Shown here one piece after another: positions 1-5,958 of a stretch of 7,315 nt of DNA. The stretch covers positions 1 to 7,315 of the forward strand of contig CACZRW010000099.1 in the NCBI GenBank assembly GCA_902783675.1, in the 5' to 3' direction. Position 1 is the stretch's first letter, and each line of letters begins with the position of its first letter. Both the position numbers and the translations under genes were made by a program. A model generated the notes under the pieces. That model saw nothing but the letters and a program-made list of their open reading frames with translations, was not told where the DNA came from and did no database searches. Origin of the DNA: an uncultured Pseudomonadota bacterium. GTDB lineage: Bacteria; Pseudomonadota; Alphaproteobacteria; CACZRW01.

Positions 1-1
1 C

Positions 2-460
2 ATGGAAGAAGTAAGAAATGCCATAGACGGCGCAATGCGCGAAATCGGCACTCGCTTTGACTTTAAGGGCTCTAAAAGCTCGCTTGAACTAAAGCCCAAA
101 GAAAATGAAATTGTCATTATTGCCGACGACGCTTTAAAGTTGAAACAGGTTCACGACCTTTTGCTCACCTACATCACCAGAAGGAAGCTTGAAACCTCGT
201 GCCTTGACTTCGGTGCCGAGGAACAGGCGTCGGGCAATACCATTCGCCAAACAGTCAAGATTAAGCAAGGCATATCGCAGGAAGTAGCAAAGAAAATCAG
301 CAAAAGCATTAAAGACAGCAAAGCCAAAGTCCAATGCTCCATCCAAGGTAATGAACTTCGCGTATCGGGCAAAAAGCGCGACGACTTGCAAGACACGATA
401 GCTTTTATAAAATCGCTCGGCATTGACCAACCTTTGCAATTCGTAAACTTTAGGGACTAG
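2..460 (+). CDS. yajQ: YajQ family nucleotide-binding protein (5'-truncated by window edge)
   Basis: The 152 visible residues match the YajQ/UPF0234 family, small cytoplasmic proteins with two ferredoxin-like halves. Members bind nucleotides, and some are reported cyclic-di-GMP effectors. Recognisable segments are the N-terminal MEEVRNAIDGAMREIGTRFD (family pattern: M-x-EV-x-NA, then TRFDFKG), the central YITRRKLE and the C-terminal FRD end. Family members are about 160 residues and begin with roughly 11 residues (MPSFDIVSEVD-like) before the methionine seen here. The ATG at 2 is therefore most likely an internal Met, with the real start upstream of the window. The frame is otherwise intact to TAG at 458-460. 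The next gene begins 25 bases later on the same strand. Family assignment is strong; which ligand it binds here is not known. Confidence 0.93.
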   Translation: MEEVRNAIDGAMREIGTRFDFKGSKSSLELKPKENEIVIIADDALKLKQVHDLLLTYITRRKLETSCLDFGAEEQASGNTIRQTVKIKQGISQEVAKKISKSIKDSKAKVQCSIQGNELRVSGKKRDDLQDTIAFIKSLGIDQPLQFVNFRD

Positions 461-485
461 GCGCGAAACAAGCCGAAAAAAGAAA

Positions 486-1034
486 ATGGCAAACACCCTT
501 GAATCTTTTATGGAAAAGCTCAAAAAGACGCACGGCACCTGTCACCTTTTTTACATTCTTTCCGCGAAAAACGGGGAAGAGGACACTTCTTTTCTTCTAA
601 AGCTGCTTGAACCGTTTTCCCTAAAAAATGTGCGCGTCGCCATTCACCTTTTTCTAAAGAACAAAAATTGCAAACCCGACGCATTATTTCCTTTTGTCCG
701 CGAGCTGGAACAGGCACTCACGCCCTTTCGCCCGTTTATTTACATCGCGTCTTTAAGCGGAGATTATTATAACCATCACGATACCGCGATTTTTAATGCT
801 GTTATAGCGGGCGACGCACCGCGCTTTTCTTCTGCCGAGAACGCACTTATTTCGTCTTATAACGACAGGGTTTACGACAATTTCATGACCCCAAGAGTGA
901 TTGCCGACTTTCGCGGTGTTCACGAAAAAGACGGCTTTTACTTTGCGGATTTTTCCCCTCTTGCCGCCGGCGAACTTACGGATATACTAAAGCTTAACAA
1001 AGACACGCGCCTGATTTTAACCTCGGAAAAATAA
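486..1034 (+). CDS. Degenerate stand-alone iPGM substrate-binding domain (gpmI remnant)
   Basis: The 182-residue intact ORF aligns by eye with the inserted substrate-binding domain of cofactor-independent phosphoglycerate mutase (GpmI, iPGM_N). The match runs through KLKKTHGTCHLFYILS (family: LKxxGGTCHLMGLLS), VAIHLFLKNKNCKP (family: VxxHAFLDGRDTPP), IASLSGDYYNHHD (family: xxxxSGRYYAMDRD) and FMTPRVIADF...FYFADFSPLAAGEL (family: xxPTVIGDY...xxxNFRADRAREI). The residues that bind phosphoglycerate are replaced: DGRD is K58-N-K-N61, the Arg of GRYY is D93, and the two Arg of FRADR are S157 and A160. The phosphatase-domain parts, with the catalytic Ser and metal ligands, are absent. It cannot be a mutase. 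It lies directly before envC, where gpmI usually sits in alphaproteobacteria, which supports descent from gpmI. The 12-base gap to envC suggests cotranscription. ATG 486 has only an A-rich leader; ATG 510 is an alternative start. It is either an eroding pseudogene or a repurposed domain. Confidence 0.72.
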   Translation: MANTLESFMEKLKKTHGTCHLFYILSAKNGEEDTSFLLKLLEPFSLKNVRVAIHLFLKNKNCKPDALFPFVRELEQALTPFRPFIYIASLSGDYYNHHDTAIFNAVIAGDAPRFSSAENALISSYNDRVYDNFMTPRVIADFRGVHEKDGFYFADFSPLAAGELTDILKLNKDTRLILTSEK

Positions 1035-1046
1035 AGGAAAGACCTC

Positions 1047-2294
1047 TTGCGCATTTGGTTTTTTATATTTGCTTTTTGGATCGCCTTTTGCCAAATCTCT
1101 TTGGCACAAAAGCCCACTGCCGCCACGGGCACGGAAACCGAAGCGGATTTAAGGGCTCTTAACTCTCAAATTGCCAAGTATAAAAAGACCGCCGCCGCCG
1201 CACAGAACAAGGCCGAAAAAATCGCCGCCGAACTTGCAGAGGCCAAGCAGAAGTCCGTTACCGCCGCGGCCGCCGTGCAGGAATACGAAGCCTCGCTTAA
1301 CAATCTTGAAAGAGAACTTGCCGCCCTTGAAACCGAACAAACCGCGGTAAAAGCAAAATTAGACGAGCGCTTTACGCAGTTACAAACCTTAACGGCCAGC
1401 CTTGAAATCCTTGCCAAAAGCCCGACCGAAGCGATGTTTTCCGCCCCGCTTCCCCCGCGAGATATGGCCAAATCCGCAGTCCTGATGCGCGGCACGATTC
1501 CCGTTTTGGAAGGCGTATCCAAAGACCTTCGTGCCGAGCTCATTCGCCTTTCCTCGCTTAAAATGGCCATAAAGGCAAAGCGCGCCCAGATTAAGATGGC
1601 ATATAAGGGCTTGGGAGAAAGGCACCGCCGCCTTGCCGCCTTACTTGCCGCCAAAAAGGACGAGGAGAAAAAGCTCCTTGACCTTACCGAGACCGCGAAA
1701 GGCCGTATTGCCGAACTTTCCCAAAAAGCCAAGAACATTGAAGAGATTTTAAAGGCCAATGCCGCCCGCAAGCTTAAAGAAAAGCAGGAAAGGGAAAAAG
1801 CCGAAGCCGCCGCCAAGGCCGCCGAAGCCGCTAAAGCCGCCGAAAAAATGGATTTAAGAAAATACATTGCCCCCGTAAAAGGGGATAAAAACGCCTTGTC
1901 GGGTGACTTTGCCAAAGCGAAAGGTTTTCTTTCCATGCCCGCGGCGGGCAGTATCAGCTCACGCTTTGACGAGATTAACCAAAACGGCATGCACAACAAG
2001 GGCATAACGATAAGAACGCGCGCGGGCGCACAAGTAATAAGTCCCTATGACGGCACGGTCATTTTTGCGGGCTTTTTAAAGGGCTACGGCAAGATTTTGA
2101 TTATCGAGCACAACGGCAATTACTTCACCACGCTGGCAGGATTAGGACAAATTGACGCCGAAGAAGGCCAAACTCTTTTAGCGGGCGAGCCTGTCGGCAC
2201 TATGGAGCAAAGGGGCACTCCCGACCTTTACATGGAATTGCGCAAAGCCGACACGCCAATAAATCCTTTGCCGTGGCTTGCGTTAAAATCCTAA
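1047..2294 (+). CDS. envC: EnvC-like murein hydrolase activator (coiled coil + degenerate LytM domain)
   Basis: This is a periplasmic activator of peptidoglycan amidases in cell separation. The TTG start at 1047 follows AAAGGAAAG (1033-1041) at good spacing. It gives a clean signal peptide, MRIWFFIFAFWIAFCQISLA, with likely cleavage near residue 20. Residues about 30-270 are Ala/Lys/Glu-rich heptad-like coiled coil, ending in an Ala-Lys-Glu tract at 252-266. The LytM/M23 domain starts near residue 297 (MPAAGSISSRF) and ends in YMELRKADTPINPLPWL, the EnvC-type terminus. The zinc ligands of active M23 peptidases are missing: HxGID reads KGITI, and the final HxH is YME. This is the normal state in EnvC, which recruits and activates amidases rather than cutting. 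The protein's 415 residues fit the family. It precedes a CtpA-type protease gene, a pairing common in alphaproteobacteria. Confidence 0.9.
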   Translation: MRIWFFIFAFWIAFCQISLAQKPTAATGTETEADLRALNSQIAKYKKTAAAAQNKAEKIAAELAEAKQKSVTAAAAVQEYEASLNNLERELAALETEQTAVKAKLDERFTQLQTLTASLEILAKSPTEAMFSAPLPPRDMAKSAVLMRGTIPVLEGVSKDLRAELIRLSSLKMAIKAKRAQIKMAYKGLGERHRRLAALLAAKKDEEKKLLDLTETAKGRIAELSQKAKNIEEILKANAARKLKEKQEREKAEAAAKAAEAAKAAEKMDLRKYIAPVKGDKNALSGDFAKAKGFLSMPAAGSISSRFDEINQNGMHNKGITIRTRAGAQVISPYDGTVIFAGFLKGYGKILIIEHNGNYFTTLAGLGQIDAEEGQTLLAGEPVGTMEQRGTPDLYMELRKADTPINPLPWLALKS

Positions 2295-2339
2295 ACAGAG
2301 TATCCTTGGCAAAACTTTATAATTAAAGGGAAAACACAA

Positions 2340-3749
2340 ATGATAAAAAAGACTCTTTCCTTGGCAACCGCATTTTTATTTTTAGCGTTGGCACTTTCTG
2401 TTCCTTTTGAAAGGGCGAACTCTGCCGAACCTGCCGAGGATAAATCCGCCGAAACCTATCGCCTTTTAGCTCTCTTTGGCGATGTTTTTGATAAAATAAA
2501 AGAGGATTATGTTGAAGAGGTCACCGATAAAAAGGTCATAGAATCCGCCATAAACGGCATGCTTTCCTCGCTTGACCCGCACTCGGGCTATTTAAACGAA
2601 GAAAGCTTCAAAGACATGCAGGTGCAGACAAAGGGCGAGTTCGGCGGCCTTGGTATTGAAGTAACCATGGACTCGGGCTGGGTAAAGGTTGTCTCGCCGA
2701 TAGACGACACTCCGGCGTTCAGAGCGGGAATAAAGTCGGGCGACTACATCACGCACATTGACGACACGGCGGTTTTGGGGCTTACACTTACCGAAGCGGT
2801 AGAAAAAATGCGCGGCAAGCCCAAGACCAAAATCGACTTAATTATTCGCCGCGAAGGCACTACCGAGCCTTTAAAGTTCACGCTCACCCGCGACATTATA
2901 AAGATAAATCCCGTCCGCTTTGAGGCGAAAGTTGATGATAATGTCGGCTACATTCGCATTAACTCTTTCAGCGAAAAGACCACCGACGAGCTTAAAAAGG
3001 CGCTTAAAGCCATAAATAAGGAACTTGGCGGCGAGCCCATCGGCTATGTCATTGATGTTCGCAACAACCCCGGCGGGCTGCTTGACCAAGCAATCTCTGT
3101 CGCCGACATTTTCTTGGATGGCGGCGAAATCGTATCGACTCGCTCGCGCCACCTTGAGGACACCACTCGCTTTAACGCTACCAAAGGCGACTTAACCGGC
3201 GGACTTCCTTTGGTCGTTTTGATTAACGAGGGCTCGGCATCTGCGTCCGAAATCGTAGCGGGCGCCTTGCAAGACCACCGCCGCGCCGTCATTGCGGGCA
3301 CTAAATCCTTCGGCAAAGGCTCGGTGCAGTCGGTCATTCCCATTGTGAACCACGGCGCTATTCGCATCACCACGGCGCGCTACTACACCCCTTCGGGCGT
3401 ATCAATCCAAGCCGAGGGCATTGAGCCCGACATTGAAATCCGCCCTGCCAAAATTGAAGAAGTGGCAAAGGTAGAAGGCGGCATCAGCGAATCCGAACTT
3501 CCCAAAGCCTTGGCCAGCGAAGCGAAAAAGCAAGCCAAAGCAAAGGGGAAAGATAAGGACAAAGCCAAAGGGAAGGACAAAGACAGGTTTAAAGCCCTTG
3601 ATAAGCTTGATAAAGAAGCAAGTACGCCGGACGACTATCAACTGGCGCGCGCGATTGACATTTTAAAAGGCATCGCGGTTTACCGCCAAACCGAACCCGC
3701 TTTTAAAAAGGACGGTGCAGAAGCGGATAAACAAGCGGCAAAGAAATAG
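2340..3749 (+). CDS. ctpA: S41 family carboxy-terminal processing protease CtpA
   Basis: This is a periplasmic serine protease that trims C-termini of envelope proteins. ATG 2340 follows AAAGGG (2325-2330) and opens a signal peptide with hydrophobic core LATAFLFLALALSV and probable cleavage after ANSA. A PDZ domain spans about residues 101-175, starting FGGLGIEV. The S41 catalytic domain follows. Ser301 in NEGSASASE is the nucleophile, Lys326 in SFGKGSVQ is the general base exactly 25 residues later, and Gln330 is the accompanying Gln. All are present, so it should be active. The C-terminus is unusually Lys/Asp-rich (about residues 388-420) and contains two exact copies of KAKGKDKD. Length (469) is slightly above typical because of this tail. 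It lies 45 bases after envC and 2 bases before the next gene. CtpA proteases regulate LytM factors and peptidoglycan hydrolases in other proteobacteria, so EnvC or its amidase partner is a plausible substrate (inference). Confidence 0.95.
   Translation: MIKKTLSLATAFLFLALALSVPFERANSAEPAEDKSAETYRLLALFGDVFDKIKEDYVEEVTDKKVIESAINGMLSSLDPHSGYLNEESFKDMQVQTKGEFGGLGIEVTMDSGWVKVVSPIDDTPAFRAGIKSGDYITHIDDTAVLGLTLTEAVEKMRGKPKTKIDLIIRREGTTEPLKFTLTRDIIKINPVRFEAKVDDNVGYIRINSFSEKTTDELKKALKAINKELGGEPIGYVIDVRNNPGGLLDQAISVADIFLDGGEIVSTRSRHLEDTTRFNATKGDLTGGLPLVVLINEGSASASEIVAGALQDHRRAVIAGTKSFGKGSVQSVIPIVNHGAIRITTARYYTPSGVSIQAEGIEPDIEIRPAKIEEVAKVEGGISESELPKALASEAKKQAKAKGKDKDKAKGKDKDRFKALDKLDKEASTPDDYQLARAIDILKGIAVYRQTEPAFKKDGAEADKQAAKK
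3537..3584 (+). repeat. Tandem 24-bp repeat in ctpA tail (KAKGKDKD x2)
   Basis: Two adjacent 24-bp units (3537-3560 and 3561-3584) encode the identical octapeptide KAKGKDKD. They differ only at third codon positions (AAA/AAG, GCA/GCC, GAT/GAC). The protein repeat has thus been kept while the DNA has drifted. It lies in the charged C-terminal extension, outside the catalytic domain. Confidence 0.85.
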
Positions 3750-3751
3750 CC

Positions 3752-4843
3752 ATGGCAAAGAAGCTTCTCCTTGCGTTTTTGATTATCTTGGGGGCTTCTT
3801 TAATTGCCTTTCTCGCTTGGTTTTGCTTCCAGTATTTTGCAAAGCAACAGGACTCGGTGCCGGCTTATTTTTCCTCACTGACGGTGGGAGAAGAGGCAAC
3901 TTTTGACACCGACAAATCGGCCAAAAGTGCCGAAGTTTTCTCCTCAAGCTTGACCGAGAACTTCGCGCTTTTAAAGACGAAAGAGGCACCTTCGCGCTCG
4001 TCCTCTTCGGCTTCTTCGCCTTTACTGCCCCCTTCGCTGCCGCTGGAAGTTCTGGCGCCGCCGCCTTCTCTCATGGACATTGACAAAAGCGATTACCTGC
4101 CGCGTATAGCCGCGGACGGCACCGAGCCTTACAACTTTTACAAGGCCCCTTTTGACCACAAGAAATACGCCCGCGAGGCAAAACTCGCCATTGTCGTAAC
4201 GGGGCTGGGGCTGGCTAAAAGCACTACCAACATCGCCATAGAAAAGCTCCCCGCCGCCGTCACCCTTTCCTTTTCGCCCTTTGCCTCCGGCTTTGTCAGC
4301 CAAGTAATCTCGGCAAGAGAAAAAGGCCACGAAACCATGGTCGACTTATATCTGGAAGAAGAAACCGCAAACGGCGACATGATTTTTTCCTCGCCCGGCA
4401 CTATTTTGACCCACCTTCCCTACGATGAAAACCTTGCCCGCGCCAAAGCCACTTTGCTTAATAAAGGCGCGGTGACGGGCGTTGTCGCGCTGGGCGGTTC
4501 GGCGTTTAAATCCGCACCCACCGCCTCGCTTGCCGCCGTGCAAAAGTTCATCATGGACAAGGGGCTTATCTACCTTGAAAACGACCCCGACTTTCCCAAA
4601 GCGGCGGGCTCCGTAACGGGCGGCTTTTTCCTAAACGCCAACGCCACTTATCGCGGGGATTTAAACACCAAAGACCTTCTTTCCTTCATAAAAAAGGCGG
4701 CGGATTTAGCGCTTGACAGAGGTAAATACATCATCATTCTGCCCCTTTCCAAAGCCACCCTAAACGCGCTTTTGGAAGGCGAGATAGACGGACTTTTTGC
4801 CGGTGTTGTTCTTACACCTTTAACCGCTCTGCTGCCTAAATAA
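3752..4843 (+). CDS. Membrane-anchored divergent polysaccharide deacetylase homologue, active site degenerate
   Basis: The gene starts 2 bases after ctpA stops, with little Shine-Dalgarno, so translation is probably coupled. Residues 1-29 form one N-terminal membrane anchor (KKLLLAFLIILGASLIAFLA). Residues about 80-120 are a Ser/Pro-rich linker. From about 143 the protein follows the divergent polysaccharide deacetylase family (YibQ-like, Pfam 04748): AKLAIVVTGLGL, then LPAAVTLSFSPFA, AREKGHETMVDL, TGVVALGGSAF, KGLIYLENDPD, and a final LTALLP. The signature residues differ. The family Asp-Asp pair of VIDDxG is T150-G151, the His of HLPMxP is D198, the His of NNHMGS is L247, and the Asp of the FLDS-like motif is E276/N277. 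It is probably non-catalytic or changed in activity. Position after envC-ctpA is the family's usual alphaproteobacterial context and supports a wall-related role. Confidence 0.82.
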   Translation: MAKKLLLAFLIILGASLIAFLAWFCFQYFAKQQDSVPAYFSSLTVGEEATFDTDKSAKSAEVFSSSLTENFALLKTKEAPSRSSSSASSPLLPPSLPLEVLAPPPSLMDIDKSDYLPRIAADGTEPYNFYKAPFDHKKYAREAKLAIVVTGLGLAKSTTNIAIEKLPAAVTLSFSPFASGFVSQVISAREKGHETMVDLYLEEETANGDMIFSSPGTILTHLPYDENLARAKATLLNKGAVTGVVALGGSAFKSAPTASLAAVQKFIMDKGLIYLENDPDFPKAAGSVTGGFFLNANATYRGDLNTKDLLSFIKKAADLALDRGKYIIILPLSKATLNALLEGEIDGLFAGVVLTPLTALLPK

Positions 4844-4855
4844 GGAAACTTTAAA

Positions 4856-5341
4856 ATGACTTCTTTAACAAATACGAATACAAATACGAATAATTCCAAG
4901 CCTTACCGCCCCAATGTCGGCATAATGCTGATAAATGACAAGGGCGAAATCCTCATCGGCGAACGCATAGACATCTCGGGCGCATGGCAAATGCCCCAAG
5001 GCGGCATTGAGGAAGGCGAGGACATAGTCGCCGCGGCTCGCCGTGAGCTGGCCGAAGAAACCGGTATCGCCCCCGCTCTTACGGACTTTATAAAAAGGAC
5101 CGATGACTGGCTTTACTACGACTATCCGGACACCGTCTCCGAGGTTCATAAAAAGCATCGCGGACAGAAACAAATCTGGGTTTTGTTAAGGTTCAAAGGC
5201 GAGGATAAGGACATAGCTGCCGACACTGCCGAACCGGAGTTTTCCGCCTTTAAATGGGCGAAGCCGCAAGAAGTCATTGCCCTCATCACCCCTTTCAAAC
5301 GCCCCATTTACGAAGCCGCAATTAAAAAACTCTTGGGCTGA
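4856..5341 (+). CDS. rppH: RNA pyrophosphohydrolase RppH (Nudix)
   Basis: This enzyme removes pyrophosphate from triphosphorylated mRNA 5' ends, starting RNase E-dependent decay in the cytoplasm. The Nudix box is complete at residues 49-71 (from GGIEEGED to REL-A-EETGI), fitting Gx5Ex7REUxEExGU. E64, E67 and E68 are the expected metal ligands. Flanking RppH features are YRPNVGIMLIN near the N-terminus, AWQMPQGGI, and FKRPIYEAA at the C-terminus. At 161 residues it matches the family. AAGGA at 4842-4846, overlapping the upstream stop, is a good ribosome site 9 bases before ATG 4856. An unusual Thr-Asn run (TNTNTNTNN, residues 5-13) precedes the conserved domain. It is the last gene of the apparent envC-ctpA-deacetylase-rppH run. 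No convincing intrinsic terminator follows it. Confidence 0.94.
   Translation: MTSLTNTNTNTNNSKPYRPNVGIMLINDKGEILIGERIDISGAWQMPQGGIEEGEDIVAAARRELAEETGIAPALTDFIKRTDDWLYYDYPDTVSEVHKKHRGQKQIWVLLRFKGEDKDIAADTAEPEFSAFKWAKPQEVIALITPFKRPIYEAAIKKLLG
4868..4891 (+). repeat. 12-bp tandem repeat at rppH 5' end
   Basis: The unit acaaatacgaat occurs twice in perfect tandem (4868-4879, 4880-4891), followed by another AAT. It encodes Thr-Asn-Thr-Asn per copy and creates the unusual Asn/Thr-rich N-terminus of RppH. Perfect identity suggests a recent duplication by slippage. Because 12 is a multiple of 3, copy-number change would not break the frame. Confidence 0.85.
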
Positions 5342-5530
5342 ATAAGGTTAGTTTATAAGGTGATAAGCTTATAAGTTTAATGAGGAATGAGAATTAAGAA
5401 TTTGCCTTACTGTTTCATCAATAGATCCCTTTTCCTCTAAACAATAAAAATTTTAAGCATTATTTCGCAAAAATTAACTTGTCAGAATTTAATTGATAAC
5501 ATTAAATGTGTTATATAACAAAGAGTTAAA
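5342..5530. other. AT-rich intergenic region between rppH and the HEPN cassette
   Basis: This 189-base stretch has no credible ORF. It begins with four ATAAG words (5342, 5355, 5363, 5371), the last two separated by 8 bases and forming the palindrome ATAAGCTTAT at 5363-5372. No GC-rich stem with a T-run is seen after rppH. Base composition shifts sharply to AT here, marking the left edge of the compositionally different segment. The right end carries the palindromes described separately. Confidence 0.6.
5479..5520 (+). promoter_or_regulatory. Putative promoter with overlapping palindromic operator for the 5531 gene
   Basis: TTGTCA (5479-5484) and TTAAAT (5502-5507) are separated by 17 bases and resemble a -35/-10 pair. 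An alternative pair is TTGATA (5493-5498) with TATAAC (5514-5519), at a short spacing of 15. Overlapping these is a perfect 12-bp palindrome, TGTTATATAACA (5509-5520), plus a third half-site ATAACA (5496-5501) that also pairs with TGTTAT at 5509-5514. Symmetric half-sites over the start region are the usual form of a repressor operator. AT-rich DNA gives such matches by chance more often, so confidence is modest. Confidence 0.4.
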
Positions 5531-5944
5531 TTGATTAAAAAACAAAAAGGTCAAGTTGTGTCTGTTTTTAGTAAGAAACAAAAAGGTGATACTACGAATC
5601 ATTTAGTCGTATCTAATGAAAATACTTTTTATATAAAGGTTCCTTATGAATATCCGTTTTCTATAGGTGATGATGCTTTGCGAAGAAAAGTCAAAGAATT
5701 AATAGAAGAGTATAATAAAATATACAGAGCGACTAATTTGATTGTTTATATTCAAAAAGGTGAGTTTCAAGACAGCATCAAATCGAAAGTTGCAGATCTG
5801 GAAAACCTGATAAATCAAGGGAATAACGAACTTTCAAGACGAACCAACGAAAGAATACTTAAAAAATCTTTATGGATATCAGCAATGACCCTGTTTATTG
5901 CTGCTACTTCATGTGCCGTAACGGTGTGCCAATTGATAAAGTAA
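5531..5944 (+). CDS. Small tail-anchored membrane protein, unknown family
   Basis: I do not recognise this protein. The 137-residue frame opens at TTG 5531, after a weak AAAGAG (5520-5525) and an in-frame TAA at 5516-5518. GTG 5558, preceded by AAAAAGG at 7 bases, is an equally good or better start and would give 128 residues. The N-terminal half is mixed and soluble-looking (about 20-75). Residues about 50-112 are charged and probably helical or coiled coil (DDALRRKVKELIEEYNK, then KVADLENLINQGNNELSRR). One hydrophobic segment at about 113-135 (LWISAMTLFIAATSCAVTVC) ends almost at the C-terminus, predicting a tail-anchored protein with a cytoplasmic body. Codons are AT-rich (AAT, ATA, AGA, TTA), unlike rppH upstream. 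The stop lies 14 bases before the HEPN gene start, so the two are probably one operon. A partner, sensor or antitoxin role to the HEPN protein is inference only. Confidence 0.72.
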   Translation: MIKKQKGQVVSVFSKKQKGDTTNHLVVSNENTFYIKVPYEYPFSIGDDALRRKVKELIEEYNKIYRATNLIVYIQKGEFQDSIKSKVADLENLINQGNNELSRRTNERILKKSLWISAMTLFIAATSCAVTVCQLIK

Positions 5945-5958
5945 AAAAGGGGTATTTG

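Noticed and set aside
1166..2005. A 279-codon open frame on the minus strand across envC.
   Set aside because: It is the mirror of the Ala/Lys/Glu-rich coiled coil (GCC/AAG codons give long open complements). The translation is low-complexity Ala/Ser/Leu with no family resemblance, and envC on the plus strand is well supported.
2318..2323. A perfect TATAAT between envC and ctpA, with TTGGCA at 2306-2311.
   Set aside because: Only 6 bases separate them, no -35-like element lies about 17 bases upstream, and a start from here would leave no room for the AAAGGG ribosome site. ctpA is more simply cotranscribed with envC.
5342..5380. ATAAG words after rppH as a CRISPR-like or regulatory repeat array.
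   Set aside because: The words are five bases long with uneven spacing (13, 8, 8) in AT-rich DNA. There are no repeat-spacer units.
5872..5958. A longer start for the HEPN protein at ATG 5872.
   Set aside because: It would overlap the membrane-protein gene by 73 bases in another frame and has no ribosome site, while ATG 5959 has AAAAAAGGGG at ideal spacing.
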